Part shown: one piece after another, positions 54,930-64,000 of the stretch
How positions within the stretch are numbered: position 1 is the stretch's first letter
Layout: each line of letters begins with the position of its first letter
DNA from: Gambelia wislizenii
Lineage: Eukaryota > Chordata > Lepidosauria > Squamata > Crotaphytidae
Assembly: GCA_030847615.1 (NCBI GenBank)
Contig: JAUMIR010000002.1
Span: 199,561,809 to 199,625,808, forward strand
Length of the DNA: 64,000 nucleotides
Reading direction: 5' to 3'
Program-made: the position numbers and the translations under genes
The notes under the pieces: model-generated
The model's input: the letters and a program-made list of their open reading frames with translations, nothing else
The model's database searches: none
What the model was told of the DNA's origin: nothing

Positions 54930-55410
54930 AAGAACTATTTATTTATTTATTACCCAACCTGTCTCCCAGTTTGGGACCCAAAGCAGCTTTGACGCAAGCT
55001 GTGCTGCTGAGCGTAGCATATTTATCTGTGCTATCTGCGTTACTAGAATAAATCTTAGTATAAAGCTGCAACTTGTTCTTCCTATTAATTTCCCAATGGA
55101 CCAATGCTTAAGAATACTTAAGGGGTATACAGATGTTGGTCTGACTATTGGATAAAGACTGTGCTTTGTAACCTTGGGTGCCCAGGTGACCAACACAGCA
55201 GCTCCCAGAAAATTCAAACAGATTTAGACCAACTGGTGTAAGCCAAAGAGCCTTCAATCTTCTACAAAATATAGTGGTGGAGGAACCACACCTGTGTCAC
55301 CTTCCAATATAACTTAAAACGAAATAGCTAAAACAATACATGGGACAAAAGTTTTAAAAGCATTAAACAGTCAATCCAATTAAAACAATGGCTGGCATCC
55401 TGTTAGTCAG
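54930..55410 (-). mobile_element. Probable L2 3' UTR remnants, interrupted
   Basis: TATTTATTTATTACCCAACC and CTGTCTCCCAGTTTGGGACC (54940-54985) and, after about 300 bp of other text, AGCTAAAACAATACATGGGA (55327-55346) match the two parts of the L2 3' UTR at 52570-52980. The intervening 55000-55300 is unclassified. Confidence 0.45.
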
Positions 55411-57074
55411 TTACAAATGCATAAGCTAGACTTATGTAGTTGTGACTGTTCAGTATTCATGTTTACTACTGTGGGACTATTGCCACAACTGCAAATACTC
55501 CCCAAACCTACCTTAACAGCAAGTGGCAGCACCACCCAACAGAGGCCTCTTCTGTTACTTTTAAACAATGAGATTTGGTGATCTCACTAGCACAGTTAAA
55601 ATTGTGCTAAGGCAGAAGTTAGAACAAAAAAACCCAGCCTCCTTCCCCCACCCTACAATATCTAGCTGAGAAATTAAACAATTTAGGAGTCGTCTGCATG
55701 AGCCAGGATATGCTGGCTCCCTGCCTGGCTGTGGATCTAACCCATTCTTCCTTTGTTACCTGTGCAGAACAGGCCAGAGTCCAAATAGGCACACCGCCCC
55801 AGCCCTGCAGCCGCCACTACCAACATTTTCCTCACTGTCTGGGAAGCCAGGAAGGGGTCCACAACATATGACTTAGGCCTTCTGCATGTGGCAAGCCTTG
55901 GTCACAGGCTGCAGGACTCCCTCCTATAGTTTCTGGGAGAGCCAGGGAGATGGTGGCGGCAGTGAGGACTGGCATGCAGGATGGCTCTTGCGGATGAGGG
56001 GCCTGGTCCATTGTTTGCCACCTATAACAGAGTAAACCAGGTATTTTTTTTTAATGGTTCATTGGGCCCTACCCCACCTTCCCCCAGTCTCAGCCCCATA
56101 TCTGCCTCGGGAATGATGAGGACTGCCTGGGGGAAAGAACGGGGCAAATGCCCTACATCATACAGACTGCAGGGCTCTGGGACAGGGCAAGATGGGTTTT
56201 TAGCCAGTGTAGATAAGCCCTTGGTCTTCTTTAAAAGGGAATAAAAAGTAGTTTATTTCCAAAGTAGCATGTACATAATTTAATACACAGGTTCAGCATT
56301 TTTAGGTGGGTAAGAAGAAGTAGGAAAATCTACACGTTAGAAGGAAAGTAGGAGCATCTCATCCAGAGACCTCCATCAGGCCACATGCTTCATGAAGAAT
56401 GGTCAGAGAGGAAGTATGAGAGGGAGTCAGGCCCCAGAGAACAAAAGGTGCCTACATGACCAGGAAAAGAGGAGGTGTAAACAGAAAAGCAGGAAGTTAA
56501 ACCATAAAATTCCTTTGCCTAAATTCCTAGAGAGGACATGCAATCTAGCAATCAATGAATTTAGGCATGCAAAGGTTGCTATCTTGAACATCATCTGCTG
56601 GCGATCAGGGTGCAGCAGAGTGACATTTCCACCTGCTCCTGAGAATCAGAAGCAGAACCCCATTGCAACTCCTTGTCCCACCACAAATCACTGGTGGGAG
56701 GGGCCTGGAAATGTCACCCTGCTGTATCCTGATTCCCAGCAAGACAGACCTCCATCATTTGGTGTGGCTGCTGGCAGATAAGGTAGGCTTGGGGAGTCAG
56801 GCCAGGAGACGACACATAGTTAAATATTCATATCTACATCTATGATATGGGATCTTAGCCATTAATTTTAAAATATTGACCTAAAACAGTTAAAGATACA
56901 TGAAACACACATTACATATTTTTAAAAAACTGCATACCTATTGTACATCCTTCTGATATAAGTGTGCCACAGTGCTGACTGTTGCTTTCCAACTCCCCTG
57001 CTACTGCCACTATCATTTCTGGACCTACCCACTGTCATCCCACACCTTCACAGATGTGCATGTGTGCGTACACA

Positions 57075-57108
<34 letters not shown>

Positions 57109-57598
57109 GAGCCCTCCCTCCTATGGGAAGAGGAGGGAAAGATGGGGTGACTCCTCTTCCTCTAGGAGTGGTGGTTCCTACATGTTGCCAAGAGAGAAGA
57201 CATCAGGAGCGACCCAAGCCCAGCTATTATTTTCAATGTCTACTGGAGCCAATCAACTTTAAGAGTGGGAACTGGGGAAAATGTATGTGTCACAATACAG
57301 ATGATTTTCCTGATCCTCCCTACCACAGTGCCTTTGTTTTAGTGGGCATCCAAAACAATAGCCAAACCCACATTGCACCCAGGTCCTCTCTTGGCAACAT
57401 GTAGGAGCCACTGCTGCTAGAGAAAGAATAGCCATCATGGCCACTACTGCCAAGTTTCTCATTCTCCCCATATCTCCTTCAATGGCAGGGATAGGAAGAT
57501 GGAGAAGGCAACATATGGTTGCCCTGATTGGTTGGCACCCTAGGGAGCTGGCCTGCCTCAGACTGGCCTAGGTCTGTCCCTGGAATACACTCAGAGTT
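55411..57598. other. No gene; (CA)n microsatellite at 57067-57108
   Basis: GC content rises near 55700-56200 but no exon is recognised. The CA run is nearly uninterrupted. Confidence 0.5.
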
Positions 57599-57942
57599 GG
57601 GTGCCAGTTAGACGGTTTGTTGCGGGGCGTCCTGGGATTTCTTGATCCCTCCCTGTTTACACGATTTTTGTTTCTGAACTGGATATCCCGGGAGATCCTG
57701 GGATCATTGTTTACATGGCATCCCGTCCTGTGATATGTACCCTCTCCCACTATATACTACCCCGGGATTTGTTTGTTTTTTACACGAGTTTATGGTCCTG
57801 GGATTTTTTTTTAGGTGTCAATCAAGGATGCGATTACTCGTTTTTTTCACAACCTCAGTGATGTACTTCCTTTAGAGTTCTGCGCCACGAGCGATGCTAT
57901 TGGCTGGCTCAAATGTTTGTTCAGGCTTCTGGTTGGGGATGA

Positions 57943-58034
57943 GGGGATGAATGAGTGTTGCATCGGGGATGAGGTGCTGAGGGGATGAGGGGATGAATGA
58001 GTGTTGCATCGGGGATGAGGGGATGAGGGGAGGA
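57943..58034. repeat. 46-bp tandem duplication in derivative B
   Basis: GGGGATGAATGAGTGTTGCA followed by TCGGGGATGAGG occurs at 57943 and again at 57989; GGGGATGAG units continue on the right. It is absent from derivative A. Confidence 0.85.
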
Positions 58035-58838
58035 ATCCTGGGGAGGAAGGAGTGATCAGTGGCTAAATCCTGTGCTTTCCTTTAGAAATGAAAGAACATC
58101 ATTTAAAGCCAGGAGCGATCAGTTGGTGCTGCGGAGTGTGAGAGAGATCAAAAGCAGAGCAGACTGGAGCCCCGGCATGCACACACACACACACACACAG
58201 ACAAGCCCAAGCCAGTATGCTTTCAGCCAGGAAGCCGAGTGCAGGGGGCCAGAGGCTTGCGGTTGTCCTGTCTCTTTAAAACGTTAACCCTTTAAGCCGA
58301 GGCACCTGTGGAGTGAAGGTTTCAAGCCAGTGCAGAAGATCATAAGGGGAGGACACACAAGGCATTTTGAAAGACGCAGATGCTGGCATTTTTTACTGTG
58401 CCTTGTGGGGGGGATGAATGAATGTGTGATCATCTGTTCAGAACCAGGGAGGGGATGCAGGCAGGGGATGAATGGCTGATCCTCCGCCCACAATCTCTTT
58501 ATAATTTACTCTCTCTTTAAAATTTAAGCCCAGCATGTAGTAGAGGAACAGGTTAAAGCTGAACGGTTTGCAGTGTAGAAATCCATTGAACAGGGTGATT
58601 TAGTACACGCACACGCACACACACACAAACCTTCGTGCAGCTGGAAGGAATGCCTTTGTTTTCAGCTGGTGAGGCTGAATCTGTTGAATGGGTGATTGAC
58701 CCCTCCTTTTCTGGTCGCTGATTTCTAAGCCCACCCCCGGTCATCATTTCCGGTCATCACCTAGTACTGATAGCTTGTCCCAGGCTGTTTACATTTCCGA
58801 TTTTCCGAATCCTCCAGTGACTTTTTTAAAAACCGCCA

Positions 58839-58863
58839 CAAACCGCAGGACTGCAAGTCCCGC
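58839..58863. repeat. Subterminal palindrome of Harbinger derivative B
   Basis: ACCGCAGGACT-GCA-AGTCCCGCAGC, with arms differing at one or two positions; counterpart of the perfect palindrome at 44548-44572. Confidence 0.75.
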
Positions 58864-58985
58864 AGCTTGTGGGATAAAAGGTGCCCCCCCTTCCGAAAAC
58901 CATGTGCCCAACCCGATGTACGTGTAAACAACCAGGGTTCGACACGAATTCTTCCCACTACGTTTTCATCGTGTAAACTACACCT

Positions 58986-59555
58986 TGGTGTTCTTAAGCT
59001 GCAGCCTTAGCTGTTTCCACTGTCAAACTATTTGATCCTGTAGTCATGCATGCATCCAGGGATCACAGTTATTTCTTACTTTCAGAAACCAGAATCTGAG
59101 CCGTGCTTCTATCCAGCCAGCCCTTTGTTTCTGTTTTGTTTTGCTGGCCATACCATACTTTGAAGGTTTTTGGGAAAAAATAAAATGAAATATGAACCAG
59201 TAAACATCTACTTCAGCCTGAATTAGAGGCTTTTGGAACTAGAAGTCACATTTAATAAATCTGAATGTGTGTTTTTAAAAACAACAAGAAGAAAACCCAT
59301 CCTGTTTTTGACAATCTGGTAGTTAAGTATGAAGAATCCAATTCCAGTTGGTTAACTGAGTAACTCAGCATTTGAATATCCGGTCTTTGAAGTTTGAGTC
59401 TTTCAACTTCCCAAACTCCAATGAGCAGCATAGTTAATTGACTTTTAATATGTTGGCAGCTGTCAAAGCCACTCTAATTCCCTTCTCTCCACTTTTTATT
59501 TGACATTCTAACTGAAACCGTCAAGAGAGTTTTCTTACTTCCAAAGAGATGGGGG

Positions 59556-59607
<52 letters not shown>

Positions 59608-62600
59608 TTCCAAGGAGAACCTTTCATCCATCCATCCATTACCCCTTCACTGTGTCCCTGTTCTAGAAGCCAACTAGGCATTGGATTCAAAGCCAGTGGT
59701 GCTGTGGCCAGTTGGAGACAGAATGTTACATTGCATTGGCCAAGCTCCATGGTCAAACTAGGCTAGATTCTGCATTTTTGACAAAAGGAAAAGGTCCAAA
59801 GAGAATGTTAAGTCATGAAGAGGAACAGACACGGGCTGCCCTCAACTGCAGCCTCAGCAGCTGCTCTATAGAAAAGTGGCAGTTTTTAACCAGGCCAAGA
59901 AACAGCTACACATTCTGGGGGCACAAACACAGAGCAAAAACAAAGGAGAGGCAAGTGACACAGAAAGCTTCCACTAGCTTTTCTGAACTCCAGAAAGTCA
60001 GCTCTTATTTGTCCCACCCCCAAAGACTAACCTAGACTAACCTCTTTGTTCTGCATTTTCACACACTGCTTATCCATTTCTCTCCAGCACAGTCTTCCAG
60101 AAAAAGCATTTTCCAAGAGATGAAAGCATACAGGTGATCCATCTCAAGGGCCATCCCCTGAGACCTAGGCTTTTTTGTGGGGGGGGGGCTGGCTGTTACC
60201 CGAATTCTGTGGGGTCTGTGAAGATTCCACTAGTGTCTGAATCTTTTTATGAAGAATATTTTAATTAACTCAAAATGGCAGTGAGAGGTTGGGTAATGGC
60301 AGAATCTTTTGATCTATGTATACCAGTAATCACTGAGGAGACTTCAAGCCAGAACGTACAATTAAATGTTTTTTATTGAAAAATAATCAAGGGAACACAC
60401 ACACGTATACATTCAGGCTTCAAGCAGTCACACAAGGCTAATAAAGAAAGTAGGAAGCATTTGACTAGAGCAGCCTTTCTCAACCTTTTTATCTTGGAAG
60501 AACCCTTGAAATAATTTTCAGGTCTCAGGAAACCCCTGAATAAATGTTATTCTATATACTGCTATTGCTTCCCAACACCCACCCACCCCGATTACAATCT
60601 CTTGAGGAACCTCTGGAAACTTCCTGGGGTTGGGAAACACTGGGCTAGAAGAATAGAAATAAGGGGATTGTGGGTTATAATTTACTGATCCTGGAGGGCT
60701 GAGATCACAACAGAGAGGAAGTCTGGAAGACAGAATGGTAACACAGACAGATGTGGAGTCAGGGAGAAGAGGGTCTGTGTACACTTTGGTGGAGTTTTAG
60801 GGTGATGTTTATATTTGATAATTCCCCTGAAGGAATGAGATTTAGAGTGGAATACAATGCTTTTCAGAGTTTCCCAGGACTAGACAAAGGGTTCTCCAGA
60901 TGTGTTAACAATTGTTAATGGGCAATATATTTGGAACTGAATAGGAGCAGGCAACTTCTATTGTGAGCAAGGGTAGGGAGGAAAACCGTTTTGCAACCAC
61001 TGAAGGCCTCTGCTATTGTTGAGTGGATTAGTGGATGACTCATCTCCAAGTGTTTTTCAGGGAGACCTGTGACCTGGCTATGGCCTGTTTGAGGAATTTC
61101 CAAAGGCCCCACCCTCAGTTGTGTGTGCTATTAAGCATATATTTAGCCTTGGCCTCTGGGGGTCCCTGGCTAACTTGCCATCCATGTGCAAGGCCACATC
61201 AAGCCAAATTATTAAATATTGCCAATTGTGCGATATTCCAAGATATCAGTAGTCAGGGTAGGTAACACGGCTTTGTGGAGAGCAGTGCCAGATTCTCTGT
61301 GTGTCCAGAGTTGCTCTCTCTACCAAAAAATAAAAAATAAAAAAATAGCAGCAGCAAGGCAGGGAAGGTGAATGTTGAAGAAGGTGGGTTAGCAAAGCAA
61401 AGGAGGGGCAGTTATAACCTTGGAAGTATTTAGTGGCACCTTTCCTTCCACCTTCCATGTCAGAAGAGCTTGGGCTGCCACTGATTGGACTGCATCAGCC
61501 CTAGTCAGCACAGCCAATTGAAGAGGATGGTGGAAGTTGCAGCCCTAACAAGAGCTGGATGGAGGGCCGCAAGTTGCCCATGCCTGGTCTGCGAAATGCT
61601 GCCACTGGGGGACAAAGAACCAGAAGATGTCCTGCAGAAGAACAGGGTTGAGAAGGTGCTCCAGCTATAGTTTTGGTGAGATGTCAAGGCTTAGACTTCA
61701 CTGCATCACCACCTTTAGTTGTTAAATCCTTTCCTCTGTATTGCTGACAGTGTTCATTCCATGGTTTATTTTGCTCTCTGCTGTATATTCTCTCATCCTC
61801 TCATCTGTATATTCAAACATAAGAAACCCACCAGCTAAGTGGCCTACTTATTCCTTGATTTTCATACCTCTAGACTTCTTTGCCCTTATCAATTCTATTT
61901 CCTAAAGCCACCATATGCCTATCTTTGTGCCCTCACCAGCCACCCTTAAGTGACATTCCTTCCTTCTGCTCACTTCTTTGCTTAGTTCAGCTGTTTCTTA
62001 TGTTTTTTAAAAAACGAGAGCCACAGAAGGGAGCTCATACAGAGAAGCCATGGAGGAAAGAGGGGGAATCAAGCAAGGGCACTGCAGCTCGCAGTGGGTC
62101 ATGCGGGTGAAGAGCCAAGACTTTTGGATTATCAGGCACAACGATATGTACACCACTGCTTATCTGCCATCTGCCCAGGATTCCTCATGCCCTCTGAGTT
62201 TAGCTGCAATCCCCATGGTAGCTAAGGATGAAAGTGGATTTTCCTAGCAAGAATGGTATTGTTATGAGCTATCCTCATTCAATTCTAAAGTATTTGAAGG
62301 GAGGGTTGTTCCTGAATGACAAGTTACAACCCATAACCCTTGCAAAAGATTAAGATGGCTAGAACTAGTTTGAATTGTAGGTTCTCCTTTGGGATGTGAC
62401 TATGAGGACTGTCACAAGTTCAGAACTTACTAATATTCCACTGCTCTGTACACTTCCTGCTAGTCTCATCTCCCTCCAATGGATAATCTCCATACTCCTA
62501 ATGATGCAATATGCCTGAGATTGATTTATATTCTGTCACTGCTTCAAGGAACTCAAGGTAATTTGCACTGTTTTCCCCTTCTCCATTTTATTTGTAAAAT

Positions 62601-63194
62601 AACACACTGACAGCACCTGACCATAGGCCACCCAGCAAGCTTTATGGGTTGGGAGGGCCTGAACTCATGGCTCCCCAGTCTTTGTCCAAATATCTCTAAT
62701 CCCACCACTGGAAACACTATGCAACACTGGAAGTACATGCAGCACATGTATGTTTTCCACCTTGTTATAATAGAGATGGTTTCATTCTTGGACAGTAGGG
62801 GCAAATGTTGAAGGGAAGGATTTCATTATGACAGTCGCTGTTGCCATGCCTCTACAAAGACCACAGTTTTTGTCTCCACCAAAGTTTCAATTGGCCATCC
62901 AGACCAGGACACTAAGAAATACTTTGCATTACAACAAGGATAACTCACAAGGATATCATGTTACTGGGAAAATCCCTCCCTTCACCCAACTACCACAAGT
63001 GCCACTAAACTCAGAGTGAATAAAGAAACTGGTGGGTCCTGGTGGTGGCTTGGTAGCATCATCATTCCTGCCAATCCCAAAGGCCTGATGCTCTCTTCCT
63101 GGAAACCCTGGCTCCTAGACTACATCAATACCCATAGATAGGGTGCACATGTGTGTGTGAGAGAGAAGCAGGATACCATTTTGTGCAATCCACC
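58986..63194. other. No recognised gene; (GA)n microsatellite
   Basis: A GAGA run at 59556-59603 and an A-rich stretch at 61324-61347. A possible hAT-like inverted pair, CAGCCTTTCTCAACCTTTTT (60471) and TTGGGAAACACTGGGC (60629), may bound an element of about 170 bp. No exon or RNA gene is supported. Confidence 0.4.
60471..60644. mobile_element. Possible hAT-like MITE
   Basis: The left text CAGCCTTTCTCAACCTTTTT and right text GGGGTTGGGAAACACTG are complementary over most of their length (CAG.GTTTC.CAACC), with AACCCTTGAAATAATTTTCA and CTCTTGAGGAACCTCTGGAA in the body, a layout known for amniote hAT MITEs. Confidence 0.55.
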
Positions 63195-63258
63195 ATATTT
63201 TGAACCCTGGTCTCCCAGAGTCCAACACTCAAACCACTACACTGTGCTGGCTCTTCTC
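63195..63258 (-). mobile_element. tRNA-derived SINE head fragment
   Basis: The minus strand reads AGAGCCAGCACAGTGTAGTG, GTTTGAGTGTTGGACTCTGG and GAGACCAGGGTTCAAAATAT. The first two contain a tRNA-like A box; GGTTCAAAATA is a decayed B box (expected GGTTCGAATCC). It is the 5' part of the squamate tRNA SINE whose 3' body is seen at 35294. Not a tRNA gene: only the promoter half is present. Confidence 0.7.
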
Positions 63259-63389
63259 AGTGTACAAACCCTGTCAGTCTCCACTCTCCTGCTTGGGCTG
63301 ACACAGACCATCTGCATGGGATGTTGTGTGTTTCGGGGTAATTTGCCTGGGTGGGAGCAGGAGGGTTCCCCTTTGACCAAGGCCTGCTA

Positions 63390-64000
63390 CTCTTATGCCT
63401 GAGACTCTGCTCCCTGTTGTCTCAGGAAAGGGGGCCAGAGAGGCAGAGCCCTACCAGGGCAGGGGCCAGGCAGGGTGTCCTGTACTGGGCAAGGGGTCGG
63501 AGGGGGGAGGGCTGAATATGGCCTGTGGTGCTCTTTTGCTCGGACCTGGTGCTACACTTGTGAGAAACGTCGACACCTAGCCATTAGAACTTGGCTTCCC
63601 TTGGCCTTGGGGCCTCTCCTCCAAGTTTTCACCACTGGACTTCAGTAGAGCAGCACTAAAAGAAAAGCCCGGGAGCCCTCCGTGTTTCGGCATGGCCCCC
63701 ACAAGGGAGGGGGGCTGACAGGGCTGTAGCCTGGCGGCCTGGGATTAGGAGGGGGCCCTGGCGTGATAGTATTGTAAATTGTTATTATGTAAATCCATTT
63801 AGGTTTTTTTAAATAAATATAAATATTACTGTGGTATCATCATTGAAACTGAGTTACAGTATTTTAATTTTTCTCCCAAATCCTGTATGTAGAGCGTCTC
63901 CCTCCTCTTAACCTTAGGAGTCGGCAGGGAGCCCGCCCAAGATCCTGGCCTGGGGGTCCGCTTCAGGATGTGGGGGGGGCATGGGGTTCGGTTAAGCGCG
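63390..64000. other. GC-rich right edge, unclassified
   Basis: Two G/C-rich blocks (63420-63760 and 63900-64000) flank an AT-rich stretch with AATAAATATAAATATT (about 63812). The text could be part of an LTR element or an unannotated exon region, but no terminus, coding frame or family is recognisable before the window ends. Confidence 0.3.

Larger units (their letters stand above)
57599..58985 (-). mobile_element. Non-autonomous Harbinger derivative B
   Basis: The left boundary GGGTGCCAGTTAGACGG corresponds to the right terminus of copy C and derivative A. The right boundary (complement AGGTGTAGTTTACACGATGA) corresponds to A's left terminus. The segments 57599-57925 and 58545-58985 match A in inverse orientation. 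The middle is partly unrelated and contains a 46-bp tandem duplication (57943 and 57989), a (CA)n run and an (AC)n run. It has no transposase or Myb gene. No 3-bp target duplication is evident (GTT and TGG). Confidence 0.85.

Noticed and set aside
56392..56781. 129-codon open frame as a host gene
   Set aside because: No recognisable domain, no splice or promoter context, and overlapping frames of similar length; chance is sufficient.
57960..58034. Possible satellite array
   Set aside because: Only two units of 46 bp are present, confined to one transposon copy.
63195..63258. tRNA gene
   Set aside because: Only a tRNA-like promoter half is present, the B box is decayed and no cloverleaf can be drawn; it fits a SINE head.
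1..64000. CRISPR arrays, bacterial operons, ribosome binding sites or prophage
   Set aside because: Nothing of the kind is present; introns, SINEs, LINEs and microsatellites show a vertebrate nuclear genome.

Overview
This 64 kb window looks like vertebrate nuclear DNA, most likely from a squamate reptile (lizard type). It is AT-rich with scattered microsatellites. It holds no host gene that I can support. What it does hold is a dense, layered set of transposable elements whose combination is typical of squamates: CR1, L2, L1 and RTE/BovB-like LINEs, a DIRS-type retrotransposon, a tRNA-derived SINE, a 5S-rRNA-derived SINE, and PIF/Harbinger, hAT-like and pogo-like DNA transposons. The species assignment is an inference from repeat content.

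Left edge (1-3470): the larger part of a two-gene PIF/Harbinger transposon on the minus strand. It has a DDE transposase (two exons, decayed) and, downstream on the same strand, a Myb/SANT-like gene whose three exons join with matching splice phases. The right terminal inverted repeat ends at 3470; the left terminus lies beyond the window. Two internally different non-autonomous relatives with the same terminal sequence lie at 44428-45526 and, inverted, at 57599-58985.

3.5-19.5 kb: an L2 fragment, a hAT-like element, pogo-like MITEs, CR1 tails, two pieces of an unnamed LINE (one inserted by twin priming, with a 10-bp target-site duplication), an old CR1 carrying a nested 5S-rRNA SINE, and a family of elements sharing a terminal repeat of the form GGAnnTTATCAGA.

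19.5-44 kb: long stretches without recognisable content, then an RTE/BovB-like LINE, hAT-like elements (one with a perfect 8-bp target-site duplication), pogo-like MITEs, small palindromic MITEs, several CR1 copies (one inserted antisense into another), an L1 3' end and an L2 C-terminus.

44-51 kb: the densest cluster. Harbinger derivative A abuts a DIRS gag gene with a Cys/His motif and an Arg/Ser-rich tail. It is followed by three long-TIR MITEs and the longest CR1 copy, which is split by a 260-bp insertion flanked by an 11-bp duplication.

51-64 kb: sparse L2 and L1 remnants, Harbinger derivative B, microsatellites, a SINE tRNA head and a GC-rich right edge of unknown nature. Nothing suggests an operon or a host pathway. 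The genes present belong to mobile elements, nearly all broken by frameshifts, stops or truncation.
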